Below are positions 16,593-28,003 of a stretch of DNA of 64,000 nt, one piece after another. The position numbers and the translations under genes are program-made. Source of the stretch: Turicibacter sp. (GTDB taxonomy: Bacteria; Bacillota; Bacilli; MOL361; Turicibacteraceae); contig JAUMTV010000001.1 in assembly GCA_030531025.1 (NCBI GenBank), positions 7,747-71,746 of the forward strand, read 5' to 3'. The stretch's first letter is position 1, and each line of letters starts with the position of its first letter. The notes beneath the pieces were generated by a model. The model was not told the DNA's origin. It worked only from the letters and a program-made list of their open reading frames with translations, and did not search any database.

Positions 16593-19010
16593 TTATCCAC
16601 GTAAAACAGCGTTATGTTCTTCTGTTAAAGCGTTTAATACTTTTTGATGTGTCGGTTGTAAATCTTCATCTGTTAACGTCTTTTCACGATCTAAATAATA
16701 AAGTGAAATGGCAACTGATTTCTTTCCTTCTTCTACACCTTTACCCTCATAAATATCAAAGACTTCAACTGTTTGTAATAGCTTATTAGCAGCTTTTTTA
16801 ATTGTTTGAACTAACTCATCTGCTAATACGTCACGATTAACCACTAAGGCGATATCACGTGTCATTCCTGGATGTTTTGGCACCATTTCATAAGCTGATT
16901 TTGTCGTCTCTAATCCAAATAATACATCTAATGATAATTCAAAAACATATGTTTCGTTTAAGTCTAACTCACGTTGTAGCTCAGGATGAACTTGTCCAAC
17001 TACCCCTACTCGGACATTATTCACATAAACCATAGCTGCACGTCCTGGATGAAACTCTTGATATTCTTCTACATTCACTGGACGGTAGCTTACATTTAAA
17101 TGTCCCATCTCAGTTAAAAGAGCATCCACATAACCTTTCGCCACATAGAAATCTACTTTTTCAACTTTTCCTTGCCATTTGTTAGTAATGATTTTACCTG
17201 TAACAGCACCTGAAATCTTTGTTTCTTCAGTGTATGTTCCATTTTCTTGACCATATACTTTTCCAATTTCATAAATCGCTACATTCTCAATCGTACGCGC
17301 ATTGTTATAACGAACAACTTCTAATAATTGAGGAATTGTTGATTGACGTAAGTAAGAACGATCTTCACTCATCGGCATTGCTAGTTTTACTACTTCTTTT
17401 TTACTTTCTGGAAGAGATAAGAATTGCTCAGCTTTTTGTTCACTTGTTAATGAGTAAGTAATAACTTGTGTTAACCCACATGCCATTAATGTTTGATGAG
17501 CACGATTTCGCAGTAATTGAATTGGTTTGTAACCACCTTTAATATCTGTTGCTGGTAGCGTTGTTGGAATATTATCATATCCGTAAATACGCCCCGCTTC
17601 TTCAATTAAATCTTCAACAATTGTAATATCTAAACGACGAGATGGCACATGAACCGTGAACATATCATCGTTTAAATCGTAAGTAAAGTTTAAACGTGTC
17701 CAAACATTTGCTACTTCTTCATTACTCATATTTGTTCCTAAAACTGAATTAATCTTTTCAGCTGTGATACAAATGCTGACTGGTTCAACAGTTAACTCAT
17801 CATATGAAACAATTCCTTCACAAACTTGTCCATTTGCTAATTCAGCTAATAACTGTGCCGCACGATTAATCGCTAATTCTGTGCGCTTTGGATCAATTCC
17901 TTTTTCAAAACGTGCTGATGACTCAGAGCGTAATCCTAAACGAGTTGATGCTTTACGAACAGATAAACGATCAAATAAAGCTGATTCTACTAATACATTC
18001 GTTGTATTATCCGTTACTTCTGTTGTTTCGCCTCCCATAACACCAGCAATGGCAATTGGTGTTTGACCATCTGTAATGATGATATCTCCTTCTGCTAATT
18101 CACGATCTTGACCATCTAATGTTTTGATTGTTTCCCCAGCCACCGCTTCACGAACAACGATTTCTTTAGAAGCAATTGTATCATAGTCAAACGCATGTAA
18201 TGGTTGCCCCATTTCTAACATCACGTAGTTAGTAATGTCAACAACATTGTTTTTAGGGCGCATTCCCGCAGCAATTAAACGAGCTTGTAACCATTGTGGA
18301 GATTCTTTGATTTCAACATTTTTCACGACGCGTGATAAGTAAAGTGGTGCTTTCTCAGTTTTTGAGCTAACTTTGATTAAGTCTTTAGCAGCTTCTGCTA
18401 CTTCTGCCACTGTTACTTCATCAAATTTAACGTCACGTGATAAAATAGCAGCTACTTCGTAAGCAACGCCATACATTGATAAACAATCCATACGGTTTGG
18501 CGTTAATCCAAGCTCAATCACTGTATCATGGAATTTTAAATATTCTAATGCATCCATTCCAACTGGAGCATCATCTGCACAAACGAAGATTCCATCTGCA
18601 TACGCTTGAGGAACTAACTTTTGCTCAATCCCTAACTCTTTTAATGAACAACACATTCCGTTAGATTCTTCACCGCGTAGTTTTGATTTTTTAATTTTAA
18701 AGTTTCCTGGTAAAACAGCTCCTGGTTTAGCCACGATGATTTTTTGTCCAGCCGCTACGTTTTTCGCACCACATACGATTTGAACAACACCGTCTTCTCC
18801 ACCAACATTTACTTGACATACTGATAATTTATCCGCATTTGGATGTTGTACACGTTCTTCAACATAACCAATGACAACATTTGTTGCATCTGCTAATACA
18901 TTAACTGATTCTACTTCAATCCCTGTTCTTGTAATTTTTTCTGCTAAATCTTTTGGATCAATATCGCTTAAATCAATATATTGACTTAACCAATTCACTG
19001 AAACTAACAT
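16593..19010 (-). CDS. pheT: phenylalanyl-tRNA synthetase, beta subunit
   Basis: The large subunit of the alpha2-beta2 enzyme. It carries tRNA binding and editing of Tyr-tRNA-Phe. The 805 residues contain, in order, an OB-fold tRNA-binding domain (about 40-150), the B3/4 editing region, B5 (about 400-475), the catalytic-like core, and a C-terminal ferredoxin-like anticodon-binding domain (about 710-805, VPKHPGMTRDIALVV). The length is normal. It lies 21 bp after pheS with a TGGAGG site and is co-transcribed with it under T-box control. Confidence 0.97.
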   Translation of the reverse strand: MLVSVNWLSQYIDLSDIDPKDLAEKITRTGIEVESVNVLADATNVVIGYVEERVQHPNADKLSVCQVNVGGEDGVVQIVCGAKNVAAGQKIIVAKPGAVLPGNFKIKKSKLRGEESNGMCCSLKELGIEQKLVPQAYADGIFVCADDAPVGMDALEYLKFHDTVIELGLTPNRMDCLSMYGVAYEVAAILSRDVKFDEVTVAEVAEAAKDLIKVSSKTEKAPLYLSRVVKNVEIKESPQWLQARLIAAGMRPKNNVVDITNYVMLEMGQPLHAFDYDTIASKEIVVREAVAGETIKTLDGQDRELAEGDIIITDGQTPIAIAGVMGGETTEVTDNTTNVLVESALFDRLSVRKASTRLGLRSESSARFEKGIDPKRTELAINRAAQLLAELANGQVCEGIVSYDELTVEPVSICITAEKINSVLGTNMSNEEVANVWTRLNFTYDLNDDMFTVHVPSRRLDITIVEDLIEEAGRIYGYDNIPTTLPATDIKGGYKPIQLLRNRAHQTLMACGLTQVITYSLTSEQKAEQFLSLPESKKEVVKLAMPMSEDRSYLRQSTIPQLLEVVRYNNARTIENVAIYEIGKVYGQENGTYTEETKISGAVTGKIITNKWQGKVEKVDFYVAKGYVDALLTEMGHLNVSYRPVNVEEYQEFHPGRAAMVYVNNVRVGVVGQVHPELQRELDLNETYVFELSLDVLFGLETTKSAYEMVPKHPGMTRDIALVVNRDVLADELVQTIKKAANKLLQTVEVFDIYEGKGVEEGKKSVAISLYYLDREKTLTDEDLQPTHQKVLNALTEEHNAVLRG

Positions 19011-19031
19011 CTATATGGCCTCCATTCAATC

Positions 19032-20060
19032 TTATTTAAACTGATTAATAAATCTTAAATCATTTGTGTAGAAGTTACGGATATCTTCAATTCCGTATTT
19101 AAGCATGGCGATACGCTCTGCTCCGATACCGAATGCAAATCCTTGATATTTCTTAGAATCAAATCCTGACATTTCTAAGACGTTTGGATGCACCATCCCT
19201 GCTCCTAAAATTTCAATCCATCCTGTTCCTTTACAGATGTTACATCCACATCCTGAACATTTTGAGCATGTTACGTCAACCTCTACTGATGGTTCAGTAA
19301 ATGGGAAGAATGATGGACGTAAACGGATTTCACGATCTTCACCAAACATTTTACGAGCTAATTCTAATAATGTCCCTTTTAAGTCAGCCATTGTAATATC
19401 TGTATCAATAACTAATCCTTCAATTTGAGTAAATTGATGTGAGTGAGTCGCATCATCATCGTCACGACGATATACTTTACCAGGGCAGATAATTTTGATT
19501 GGTCCTTGACCTTTAGCTGCTTCTAAAACACGTGCTTGTACGGGTGACGTATGTGTGCGTAATAAAGACTCTTCAGTAATATAGAATGAATCTTGCATAT
19601 CACGAGCTGGATGTCCTTTAGGTAAGTTTAAAAGTTCAAAATTATAATGATCCCACTCTACTTCTGGACCTTCTTCAACTGTGTATCCCATTGAGATAAA
19701 TAAAGCTTCTAATTCGTTCGTCACTGCTTGTAATGGATGAACAACACCAATATAGTTTGTACGTCCTGGTAATGTGACATCAATTGTTTCATTTGCTAAC
19801 TGTTGTTGAATAGCTAAAGCTTCTAACTCAGCTTTTTTAGCTTCAATTGCTTGTGAAATCACAGATTTAACTTCGTTTGATACTTGCCCAGCACTTTTAC
19901 GTTCTTCTGGTGCCATATCTTTCATGTTTTTCATAACTTCTTGAATTGGACCTTTTTTTCCTAGGTATTTTACGCGAAGATCATTTAATTCTTTTAAATC
20001 AGTTGTATTTGCTACTTCTGATAAAGCTTCGACTTGTAATTGTTTTAATCGATCTAGCAT
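19032..20060 (-). CDS. pheS: phenylalanyl-tRNA synthetase, alpha subunit
   Basis: The catalytic class II subunit that charges tRNA-Phe. The protein has 342 residues. An N-terminal coiled coil (about 1-90) is followed by motif 2 and motif 3 ([17 protein letters not shown] near the end). The cysteine-rich segment [17 protein letters not shown] is usual in Firmicute PheS. The ATG has a GGAGG site. It is first gene of pheST, 30 bp below a T-box terminator. Confidence 0.97.
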   Translation of the reverse strand: MLDRLKQLQVEALSEVANTTDLKELNDLRVKYLGKKGPIQEVMKNMKDMAPEERKSAGQVSNEVKSVISQAIEAKKAELEALAIQQQLANETIDVTLPGRTNYIGVVHPLQAVTNELEALFISMGYTVEEGPEVEWDHYNFELLNLPKGHPARDMQDSFYITEESLLRTHTSPVQARVLEAAKGQGPIKIICPGKVYRRDDDDATHSHQFTQIEGLVIDTDITMADLKGTLLELARKMFGEDREIRLRPSFFPFTEPSVEVDVTCSKCSGCGCNICKGTGWIEILGAGMVHPNVLEMSGFDSKKYQGFAFGIGAERIAMLKYGIEDIRNFYTNDLRFINQFK

Positions 20061-20088
20061 CTTAATTCCTCCAAACTGTTTTTTAAAA

Positions 20089-20325
20089 AATAAAAAAACG
20101 TCCTTAAAAAAGGACGTTTCACACGCGGTACCACCTTTATTGCTAAGATAAATTCTTAGCCTCTCAAAACGGATAACGGCCGCAACCGGATGTGATTAGC
20201 ATCACTCACAAGGTGAATTCATGAGTTTAACTATAAGAGTGCTTCCAGTCCTAGACACTCTCTCCCTTAATAGCAAGTTCCTTATTACTACGCCTTATTC
20301 AACGTTTTTTTATTTTTCTTACCTC
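20089..20325 (-). promoter_or_regulatory. T-box riboswitch, phenylalanine specifier
   Basis: The core TGGTACCGCG lies at 20124-20133. The terminator stem AAACGTCCTT/AAGGACGTTT joins 20096-20105 to 20110-20119 with a U tract. The Stem I specifier context GAATTCACC contains UUC (complement of 20215-20217), phenylalanine, which matches pheST. Confidence 0.93.
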
Positions 20326-20326
20326 T

Positions 20327-20356
20327 ATTATATACATTCTCATGAAAAATGTACAA
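20327..20356 (-). promoter_or_regulatory. pheST promoter
   Basis: TTGTAC (20351-20356), an 18-bp spacer and TATAAT (20327-20332) on the minus strand. Confidence 0.65.
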
Positions 20357-20390
20357 TATTTTATGAGATTTAGCCATTTTTTCAAATTTA

Positions 20391-21497
20391 CTACACAAAT
20401 TGGAAAGGCTCTGTACTTAACTGTGAAGCTAATGCAATCTCTCCCATTAACTCATTTAATAAATGAGCTACATGTTGTTTCATAACACACTCGGCATGAT
20501 GACCTACATCTAAAATATTTAATCCCATATCTAGTGCATCTTGAGCATCATGAAAGCCAACATCACCTGTAATAAATAAATCTGCTTTTTTAGCTTTAAC
20601 AGGCCCGATATAACTTGACCCACTTCCACCAATAACAGCAACCGTCTTAATTTTTTTATTTAAATTCCCAACAAAGCGGGCATGTGAAACATTTAGTGAT
20701 TGTTTAACATATTGGATATAATCAGCTGCTTCCATTGGCTGTTCAAGTTGGCCAATACGTCCAAGCCCATACTGCGAATTTGGCATTGTTACATTTAAAT
20801 GATAGACATCATAAGCCATCTCTTCATATGGATGAGCCGCCTTGATTTTTTGAATGACCTGATGAATTGAAGCGGTCGGAACAACCCCTTCAATCTTCAT
20901 TTCATCCACATATTCGATTTCTCCACTTTTTCCGATAAACGGTTGACTACCTTCTAATGGTTTAAATGATCCTGTTCCTGAGGTTGTAAAAGTACAGTGT
21001 GAATAAGCACCAATTTGTCCGACTCCTACTTCTCCCATCACTTGACGAATCATATCAGCATGTGTAGTTGGAACATAAATCGCAATTTTTGAATATTCCT
21101 CACGTTTAGTTGGAATCAAAGGCTTAATATTCATTAAACCTAAAGCATTAGCCAAGCAATCATTCATCCCATTTTTAGCAATATCAAAATTAGTATGCAT
21201 GGAATAAACACAAATATCATGCTTAATACAGAGTTCCACCACTTTACCTTTTGGAGTATTCGTATTAATTGAAGCTAATGGACGGTAAATAAACGGATGA
21301 TGCGCTACAATTAAATTTGCTCCAACTTCAATGGCTTCTTCTACCACTGCTTTAGTGACATCAAGCGTTACTAAAACTTTTGTTAATGGACGATTCACAT
21401 TTCCAATATGTAACCCAATCGGATCTTTATCATAGGCTAAATGTTTTGGAAATAACGTCTCTAACTGTTTAATGACATCTGAAATATTAAGACTCAT
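20391..21497 (-). CDS. Nif3-like dinuclear metal-centre protein (YqfO family)
   Basis: A Nif3/DUF34 protein of 368 residues. The metal-binding core is split between the two ends (GANLIVAHHPFIYRP, STHTNFD-like MHTNFD, and GDVGFHDAQDALDMGLNILDVGHHAE). The PII-like insertion that makes the Bacillus YqfO form longer lies at about 125-240. The biochemical role of the family is unsettled. GTP cyclohydrolase-like and metal-chaperone roles have been proposed. It begins right after trmK, one base from its stop, at the end of the dnaG-rpoD operon, the same place as in B. subtilis. Confidence 0.92.
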   Translation of the reverse strand: MSLNISDVIKQLETLFPKHLAYDKDPIGLHIGNVNRPLTKVLVTLDVTKAVVEEAIEVGANLIVAHHPFIYRPLASINTNTPKGKVVELCIKHDICVYSMHTNFDIAKNGMNDCLANALGLMNIKPLIPTKREEYSKIAIYVPTTHADMIRQVMGEVGVGQIGAYSHCTFTTSGTGSFKPLEGSQPFIGKSGEIEYVDEMKIEGVVPTASIHQVIQKIKAAHPYEEMAYDVYHLNVTMPNSQYGLGRIGQLEQPMEAADYIQYVKQSLNVSHARFVGNLNKKIKTVAVIGGSGSSYIGPVKAKKADLFITGDVGFHDAQDALDMGLNILDVGHHAECVMKQHVAHLLNELMGEIALASQLSTEPFQFV

Positions 21498-22175
21498 TTA
21501 TAACACCTCTTTTAATAAAGCTTGACGTTGCTTTAAGCTTTCAACTCGTGGATGATCAGCAGGTAATTGTTCAATGATAGATTCGTTTTTAGCAAATTCT
21601 TTACTCCATTTTGCATGAAAGACATCATTCGTCTTATTTAACCTTAAAATCGGACCAAATTCAATATCTAATTCATTGTAGGCCATCGATTGATCCACAG
21701 GTGTCGCAACGATTACCTCATAAAACTTACCTTCATCTAGAACAATCTTTTCATCAATAATCTCAAATTGATGATTTGAAAGCCAAGCACGTAATAAATT
21801 CGCATCAATATTTGGTTGTAAGACTAGTCGCTCAAATGATCGGGTTAATGACACATTCTCTTCTAAAATCGAAACAATTAACTTTCCACCCATTCCTGCA
21901 ATGACAACTCCCTCAACTTCCGAAGGTTTTAATACAGTTAATCCTGGTCCTAGTCTTGTTTCAATTTGTTCATTTAAACGATAACGACTAATCGTTGCTT
22001 TTGCTGCTTCTAAAGGACCAACTCCAATATCAGCGGCAATCGCTTTTTTTAATTGACCATTTAAAATACCTACACAAGGTAGGTATGCATGGTCCGTTCC
22101 AACATCCGCTACAGTTTGTAGCGGTGCTAGAGCATTTAAACATGTTTGTAAACGTAACGATAAATCGTAATTCAT
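21498..22175 (-). CDS. trmK: tRNA (adenine22-N1)-methyltransferase
   Basis: Forms m1A22 in tRNA. The 225-residue Rossmann methyltransferase has its SAM-binding motif near the N-terminus (VADVGTDHAYLP) and the family signature VEGVVIAGMGGKL, followed by a C-terminal coiled-coil region. It is the B. subtilis YqfN homologue, encoded between rpoD and yqfO there too. It starts 11 bp after rpoD, so translation is probably coupled within the operon. Confidence 0.93.
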   Translation of the reverse strand: MNYDLSLRLQTCLNALAPLQTVADVGTDHAYLPCVGILNGQLKKAIAADIGVGPLEAAKATISRYRLNEQIETRLGPGLTVLKPSEVEGVVIAGMGGKLIVSILEENVSLTRSFERLVLQPNIDANLLRAWLSNHQFEIIDEKIVLDEGKFYEVIVATPVDQSMAYNELDIEFGPILRLNKTNDVFHAKWSKEFAKNESIIEQLPADHPRVESLKQRQALLKEVL

Positions 22176-22186
22176 ACTATCGAATC

Positions 22187-23554
22187 CTATTCTTCCATGA
22201 AGTCTTTTAAGCGACGGCTACGAGAAGGATGGCGTAATTTTCGTAATGCTTTTGCTTCAATCTGACGAATACGTTCACGAGTAACTCCAAACTCTTTTCC
22301 TACTTCTTCAAGCGTACGTGTACGACCATCTTCTAAGCCAAAACGTAAACGTAAGACACGTTCTTCTCGGTCAGTCAATGTTTCTAATACATCATCTAAT
22401 TCTTTTTTAAGCATTTCATTCGAAGCAAACTCAGATGGTGATAATGCATCTGCATCTGGAATGAAATCTCCTAAATGTGAATCATCTTCTTCACCTACAG
22501 GTGATTCTAATGAAACAGGTTCTTGAGAGATTTTTAAGATTTCACGAACTTTTTCAGGTGAGATTCCCATTTTTTCAGAAATTTCTTCTGGTAATGGTTC
22601 ACGTCCTAATTCTTGAACTAATTGACGTTGAATACGTACTAACTTATTGATTGTTTCAACCATATGAACTGGGATACGAATTGTACGAGCTTGGTCAGCA
22701 ATCGCACGAGTAATTGCTTGACGAATCCACCATGTTGCATAAGTTGAGAATTTAAATCCTTTACGATAATCGAACTTTTCTACCGCTTTGATTAATCCCA
22801 TGTTACCTTCTTGAATTAAGTCTAAGAATAACATTCCGCGTCCAACATGACGTTTTGCAATACTAACAACTAAACGTAAGTTAGCTTCTACTAGACGTTT
22901 TTTAGCATACTCACCTTCATGAATCACACGACGTGATTCTTCATCGCTTAATTCTGTGATTCCAATTAAGAATTCATTTCCGTCATTGGCTTCTCCAGCA
23001 TCTTTGATTAATGATTCAATACGCTCTAATAATTCAGCTGGAAGTGGTTCATTACGACGACGTAATTCTAAAATTTCAGCTGAAATATCTCCACGCTCAA
23101 TTTTCTTCGCGAAATTAATTTCTTCTTGGCTAGATAATAATTCAACGCGTCCAATTTCTTTTAAGTACATTCGAACTGGATCATTAATTTTAAATTGTGC
23201 CGTAAACTCAAAATCATCAAATTTTTCTTCTAAGTCTACTTCATCTTCCGCATTAAAATCAGCTGGAATTGCATCGTCACCCTCTTCCGTATCAAAATCA
23301 GGTAAGATTAAAACTGTATCATCTTCTTCAGCTACTTCTGCTTCTGGCTCAACAATTTTTTCTGATTTAACAATATCAATTCCTTCAGCATCATATAAAT
23401 CTAAAAACGAACTAATCATTTCTGGGTCTAAATGAACTTGCTCAAAGTTATTATTGATTTCATCATATGTTAAATAACCACGTTTTTTTCCTAACTTAAT
23501 TAGTTGGTTATTGATTTCTAAAATCTTTTTTTCATCAAGTACCGGATTTGACAT
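22187..23554 (-). CDS. rpoD: primary sigma factor SigA/RpoD
   Basis: The vegetative sigma factor. The protein has 455 residues. Region 1.1 covers about 1-80, followed by an acidic linker rich in D and E (about 85-125). Region 1.2 contains [17 protein letters not shown]. Region 2 contains [22 protein letters not shown] and [15 protein letters not shown]. Regions 3 and 4 end with the -35-binding helix ([20 protein letters not shown]). Strong -10/-35 boxes across the window fit this factor. The ATG at 23554 has AAGGAG. An in-frame TTG upstream lies within dnaG and is less likely. Its place after dnaG is the classic macromolecular synthesis operon. Confidence 0.98.
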   Translation of the reverse strand: MSNPVLDEKKILEINNQLIKLGKKRGYLTYDEINNNFEQVHLDPEMISSFLDLYDAEGIDIVKSEKIVEPEAEVAEEDDTVLILPDFDTEEGDDAIPADFNAEDEVDLEEKFDDFEFTAQFKINDPVRMYLKEIGRVELLSSQEEINFAKKIERGDISAEILELRRRNEPLPAELLERIESLIKDAGEANDGNEFLIGITELSDEESRRVIHEGEYAKKRLVEANLRLVVSIAKRHVGRGMLFLDLIQEGNMGLIKAVEKFDYRKGFKFSTYATWWIRQAITRAIADQARTIRIPVHMVETINKLVRIQRQLVQELGREPLPEEISEKMGISPEKVREILKISQEPVSLESPVGEEDDSHLGDFIPDADALSPSEFASNEMLKKELDDVLETLTDREERVLRLRFGLEDGRTRTLEEVGKEFGVTRERIRQIEAKALRKLRHPSRSRRLKDFMEE

Positions 23555-23567
23555 AAAACCACTCCTT

Positions 23568-25364
23568 CTACTTCCCAAACTGCTGTTTGAGTTGATTTAC
23601 TTTACCTAGTAATTCCAATTTCTCGTGATCTAATGTTGCTTCACTAATTTGTTTTTTTAATTGCTCCATTTGAGCTTTATAAACATATTCTTTAACGACA
23701 AAAATCAAATCATGAATGACCTCATCACTTCCAAGAGGTGGGAGTGATTCGCATTCAAATATAATGTCTGTAATCGGCTTCACTAATGCTTCATCAATCC
23801 AATTCAAGAAGTATTGTAAGTTCATCGTTTCGTGCGTCGTATAATAATCTAAAATATATAAGACGATATTACGACGTGTTGGATCGTTCAAATAACCATT
23901 TAGCTCTTTTTCTACCTGTAAAGCGACACGTCTTTCCTTTAACATGTAGTGAATTAACATTTTTTCAGAACGTTCATATTTAGTATCTCGCAATTGTCTT
24001 GATTGTATCTGTCGGTTTTCGTTTTTATTGTTGTTAATATTGGAATTTTTATACACTTGACTTTTGCCACTATTGAACTCCTGTAAAATACTTTGCTCAC
24101 CTATTGAAATATCATACGCTAATTTTTTCAAAATTAACTCTTGTAGCGTGTGACTTTGCAGCGTATAGGCAAAATGATAAATTTGACGTTTAAATTGTTC
24201 ACGATGACTAACAAATTCTAAATTAAATTGTCTTTTAATATAACGGTATTGATAGTCGATAGCTGGAATGGCTTGATCAATTAACTTTGCAAAAGCCTCT
24301 TTCCCATATGTTTTTATAAATTCATCTGGATCCATTTTATTTGGAATTTCAACAACACTAACTGAAAAGTTTTGTGCCATTAAAATAGGAATTGCTTTAT
24401 TTGCCGCAGCAAGTCCTGCTTTATCACCGTCAAAACATAAAATAATTTGATCGGTCAGGCGGCGAAGTTCACGACTATGATCTTCAGTTAAGGCAGTTCC
24501 CATCGTTGCAACTGACTCAACAAATCCTGCTTCAACAGCAGAAATAACATCTAAAAATCCTTCAAATAATAAAACACGATTATGACGACGAATCGCAAGT
24601 TTCGCGTCATTTAAGTGATAAATCAATTTTCCTTTTTGAAAGATTGGTGACTCAGGTGAGTTAACATACTTTCCTAAGTTGGTATCACCTTCTAAAAAAA
24701 CACGACCACTAAATCCAACAACGTGACCAATCTTATCAAAGATTGGGAACATAATACGCGATTTAAATCGATCGTAATATTGTCCGTTATGCTCATTAAG
24801 TAGCCCTAACTTCATCGCTACGTCTAATGAATAGCGATTATTTACTAATGTTTTTACTAAGGCATCGGAATACGAAGGAGCAAGTCCAATTCCAAACTTA
24901 GTAATGGTCTCATCACTCATTCCACGATCATGTAAATAAGCTAAAGCAACCTTTCCTTCTTTTGTATGATTTAAGTAATAATGATAAAACCCTTTAGCAA
25001 ACTCTAAAATATCAAATTCATTTTTAAACTTAGCGTCCTGAACAGATTCATCAGATTGTAAAACAATATTCGTTTCAATTCCGGCACGTTTTGCTAGTTT
25101 TAAGACGGCTTGAGGATATGAAATAGCTTCGATTGAAGAGATGAATGAAACAACGTTTCCTCCTTCTCCACAACCAAAACACTTGTAAATCCCCTTATCA
25201 GGTGACACGACAAAAGAGGGGGTATTTTCCCCATGGAAAGGACATAAACCTTTATAGTTCTTTCCAGCTTTACTCAATTGTACATAGTCACTAATGACAT
25301 CAACGATATCACTTTTTTCTACGACCTGATCAAACAACTCTTGTGGAATTCGGCCCTTTCCCAT
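23568..25364 (-). CDS. dnaG: DNA primase
   Basis: Makes RNA primers at the replication fork. The 598 residues hold an N-terminal zinc finger with ligands C41, H44, C62 and C65 ([11 protein letters not shown] ... [10 protein letters not shown]). A TOPRIM catalytic core follows ([11 protein letters not shown] and CFDGDKAG), then a C-terminal helicase-binding domain. The ATG at 25364 has GAGGGTG 6 bp upstream and is preferred to the GTG nine bases earlier. It is the first gene of dnaG-rpoD-trmK-nif3. A short Asn-rich, low-complexity linker ([12 protein letters not shown]) precedes the C-terminal domain. Confidence 0.97.
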   Translation of the reverse strand: MGKGRIPQELFDQVVEKSDIVDVISDYVQLSKAGKNYKGLCPFHGENTPSFVVSPDKGIYKCFGCGEGGNVVSFISSIEAISYPQAVLKLAKRAGIETNIVLQSDESVQDAKFKNEFDILEFAKGFYHYYLNHTKEGKVALAYLHDRGMSDETITKFGIGLAPSYSDALVKTLVNNRYSLDVAMKLGLLNEHNGQYYDRFKSRIMFPIFDKIGHVVGFSGRVFLEGDTNLGKYVNSPESPIFQKGKLIYHLNDAKLAIRRHNRVLLFEGFLDVISAVEAGFVESVATMGTALTEDHSRELRRLTDQIILCFDGDKAGLAAANKAIPILMAQNFSVSVVEIPNKMDPDEFIKTYGKEAFAKLIDQAIPAIDYQYRYIKRQFNLEFVSHREQFKRQIYHFAYTLQSHTLQELILKKLAYDISIGEQSILQEFNSGKSQVYKNSNINNNKNENRQIQSRQLRDTKYERSEKMLIHYMLKERRVALQVEKELNGYLNDPTRRNIVLYILDYYTTHETMNLQYFLNWIDEALVKPITDIIFECESLPPLGSDEVIHDLIFVVKEYVYKAQMEQLKKQISEATLDHEKLELLGKVNQLKQQFGK

Positions 25365-25425
25365 GGAATTCACCCTCTTCCTATAATGTCTTAATTTTTG
25401 AAAATTTAATCTAATTTAGTCGCAA

Positions 25426-26799
25426 TTAGAATTGAATTCTTGAAGTAATATACTCTACTAATTCATCGATTGCTACACGTTCTTGCTCCATTGTGTCACG
25501 ATGACGGACTGTTACTTTCTTATCTTCTAATGAATCATAGTCAAATGTCACACAGAATGGTGTTCCAATTGCATCTTGACGACGATAACGTTTACCGATT
25601 GTTCCCGCTTCATCATAGTCAACCATCATATGTTTTGATAACTCTGCAAACACATCTAATGATTGTTCATTTAATTTTTTAACTAATGGTAAAACTGCTA
25701 CTTTATATGGTGCTAAAGCTGGGTGGAACTTTAACACTTCACGTGTTTCTCCATTTTCTAATGTTTCTTCTTCATAAGCATCGATTAAGAACGCTAATGT
25801 GACACGGTCTGCTCCAACTGATGGTTCAATACAATATGGCACATATTTTTCGTTAGTTGTTGGATCTTGATATTCGAAGTTTGCACCTGATTCTTTCATA
25901 TGAGCTTTTAAGTCAAAGTCTGTACGGTTAGCAACTCCCCATAACTCTCCCCAACCAAATGGGAATTTATACTCAATATCTGATGTTCCATTACTATAGT
26001 GACTTAATTCTTCTTGTGAATGTTCACGTTGACGGATATGCTCTGGGTTCATTCCTAAGTTTACTAACCAATTCCAGCAATATTGTTTCCAGAATTCATA
26101 CCATTGTCCATCTTCACCTGGTTTACAGAAGAATTCTAATTCCATTTGTTCAAATTCACGTGTACGGAATGTGAAGTTACCTGGTGTGATTTCATTACGG
26201 AATGATTTTCCGATTTGTCCAATACCGAATGGAATTTTTTTACGGCTTGTACGTTGAACATTTTTGAAGTTTACGAAAATTCCTTGTGCTGTTTCTGGAC
26301 GTAAATAAACAGCTGATTTATCATCTGAAACAACACCCATGTGTGTTTTAAACATTAATTCAAATTGGCGGATATCAGTGAAATCATGTGCCCCACACTC
26401 TGGACATGCAATATTATGTTCACGAATGTAAGCCATCATTTGCTCTTCTGTCCATCCATCAGCGACGATATCATCTCCATGCTCTTCAATTAACTTATCT
26501 GCACGATGACGACTCTTACATGCTTTACAGTCCATTAAAGGATCACTAAATCCTCCAACGTGTCCTGACGCAACCCAAGTTTGAGGATTCATTAAGATGG
26601 CACTATCTAACCCTACGTTATATGGTGATTCTTGGATGAATTTTTTCCACCAAGCTTTTTTAACATTATTTTTTAATTCAACACCTAAAGGTCCATAATC
26701 CCAAGTATTCGCTAACCCTCCATAAATTTCGCTTCCTTGGTAAACGAATCCTTGTGTCTTACACATATTTACGATTTTTTCCATTGTTACTTGACTCAT
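25426..26799 (-). CDS. glyQS: glycyl-tRNA synthetase (single-chain type)
   Basis: Charges tRNA-Gly. This is the homodimeric class IIa enzyme and not the alpha2-beta2 type. At 457 residues it has the insert with four zinc-type cysteines (CKAC ... CPEC). Motif 2 is [25 protein letters not shown], seen here in parts. A C-terminal anticodon-binding domain (about 355-457) begins near [15 protein letters not shown]. subtilis instead uses glyQ and glyS at the neighbouring place after recO, so the position is kept while the enzyme type differs. Expression is under a T-box. Confidence 0.96.
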   Translation of the reverse strand: MSQVTMEKIVNMCKTQGFVYQGSEIYGGLANTWDYGPLGVELKNNVKKAWWKKFIQESPYNVGLDSAILMNPQTWVASGHVGGFSDPLMDCKACKSRHRADKLIEEHGDDIVADGWTEEQMMAYIREHNIACPECGAHDFTDIRQFELMFKTHMGVVSDDKSAVYLRPETAQGIFVNFKNVQRTSRKKIPFGIGQIGKSFRNEITPGNFTFRTREFEQMELEFFCKPGEDGQWYEFWKQYCWNWLVNLGMNPEHIRQREHSQEELSHYSNGTSDIEYKFPFGWGELWGVANRTDFDLKAHMKESGANFEYQDPTTNEKYVPYCIEPSVGADRVTLAFLIDAYEEETLENGETREVLKFHPALAPYKVAVLPLVKKLNEQSLDVFAELSKHMMVDYDEAGTIGKRYRRQDAIGTPFCVTFDYDSLEDKKVTVRHRDTMEQERVAIDELVEYITSRIQF

Positions 26800-26849
26800 T
26801 TTAACGCTCCTTTACTTAACAAACTTTTAGTTCGTGAACATAGAGAAAA

Positions 26850-27052
26850 TAAAAACTCCCATACCTATGCCACGAGCATAGGGACGAGAGTTATTCCCGC
26901 GGTTCCACCCTATTTGTAAAGTTCGTAACTTTACCACTTTGTTAACTATGCTCAGAAGTTCCCTTCCTTAAGATTTTGAAATCTGGCTTCCACCTTCCCA
27001 GACTCGCTACCATTCAAATATTCAAAAGTACTACTCTTCGTCTTCACATAAA
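26850..27052 (-). promoter_or_regulatory. T-box riboswitch, glycine specifier
   Basis: The T-box core is TGGAACCGCGGG (26896-26907), whose UGGA would pair with the tRNA acceptor end. The terminator stem folds 26853-26869 onto 26876-26892, with two internal mismatched loops and a U tract. The probable specifier is GGA (complement of 26960-26962) in the context GAAGGGAACTTC. GGG is the alternative register. Both are glycine codons. Confidence 0.9.
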
Positions 27053-27058
27053 TATTGC

Positions 27059-27087
27059 ATTATACTACTACTATTATAGTATATCAA
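27059..27087 (-). promoter_or_regulatory. glyQS promoter
   Basis: TTGATA (27082-27087), a 17-bp spacer and TATAAT (27059-27064) on the minus strand. Between this and the recO terminator, 27088-27230 holds nothing that I can name apart from a distant pair, CTGACGA/TCGTCAG. Confidence 0.75.
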
Positions 27088-27236
27088 TAGTTAAAACACA
27101 ATATACAAAAACATGAAAAACACTGACGAAATTGCAAGAATTTCATAAAAATCTAATCGTTTTAGTAACCTTCTCGTACTATATCGTCAGCAACTCCTAA
27201 ATTTATACGCACTTATTTTAGCGTATTAAGATTAAA

Positions 27237-27262
27237 AGAAGAGCTGTTAAGCTCTTCTTTAC
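27237..27262 (-). terminator. recO operon terminator
   Basis: AGAAGAGCT, loop GTTA, AGCTCTTCT with T-rich sequence on the minus strand. It overlaps the last recO codons. Confidence 0.8.
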
Positions 27263-27999
27263 ATTTCTTTGATAAATTTTTTAGTTTTGAGATGTAATCC
27301 TGCATATGAGTCATAATAAGCATCTAAAAATTGTTCAATTGGCTTGAGTAACTCTTCTTCAAGCTCAATTTCAGGTAAGTGATCAATATCGACTTTATAA
27401 AGAGCTCTAACCATTGGAATAAGGGGCGCATCAATTAAAATAGGTTCTTGCGGCATGTAACACTTAGCACAAACTAGCCCACCTTGACGAACACTTAACG
27501 TGACGATGTTTTCTGTACTTCGACAAACTGCACAACAATCCATAACAGGAGCAATCCCAATGATAGGCATCATTTTGAGCTGAAAAATAAGACTTAACAA
27601 ATAAGCTGAGTAACCTTGATCAGCTGCTTCTAAAAAGTTTTTCAACATTCGATAAACATAAGAACTATATTCTGATTCTGACATCCCTTTTAAAATCAAT
27701 TCAATCATAAAGTAAAAATAAGCCATATTTTCATAATCTAGCTTCAAGTTTAAGTAATAATTAATAACGTCTCCACTATACACATAGTAAAGATCACTAT
27801 TAGCATTTGTTGAGGGCTTTAAATTAAAATGTGCACAAGTCAATGGCTGAACAAGTGCACTTTTTTTTGTATTAACTTTATTGGCATTTTGTACGAAAAC
27901 ACCAATAACCCCCTGATTCTCAGTAAGAACTTTAACAATTTTATGATGTTCACCATAATTAAAGCTCTTCAATATAATTCCTTCAACCTCAATTGCCAC
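27259..27999 (-). CDS. recO: DNA repair protein RecO
   Basis: Loads RecA on SSB-coated gaps together with RecR. It has 246 residues, with an N-terminal OB fold (about 1-80) and a helical C-terminal part that carries a four-cysteine zinc site (CCAVCRS ... GGLVCAKC). The start is GTG at 27999. Its ribosome site GGAGGAG is made of the last glutamate codons of yqzL, whose stop lies four bases upstream. This suggests tight translational coupling. It is the last gene of the era operon. Confidence 0.95.
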   Translation of the reverse strand: MAIEVEGIILKSFNYGEHHKIVKVLTENQGVIGVFVQNANKVNTKKSALVQPLTCAHFNLKPSTNANSDLYYVYSGDVINYYLNLKLDYENMAYFYFMIELILKGMSESEYSSYVYRMLKNFLEAADQGYSAYLLSLIFQLKMMPIIGIAPVMDCCAVCRSTENIVTLSVRQGGLVCAKCYMPQEPILIDAPLIPMVRALYKVDIDHLPEIELEEELLKPIEQFLDAYYDSYAGLHLKTKKFIKEM

Positions 28000-28003
28000 G
28001 CAA

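Noticed and set aside
22956..23435. 159-codon open frame antisense to rpoD
   Set aside because: It is a mirror of the acidic, Ser/Asp-rich coding strand. It is low complexity (Ser-rich), has no ribosome site and overlaps a certain gene fully.
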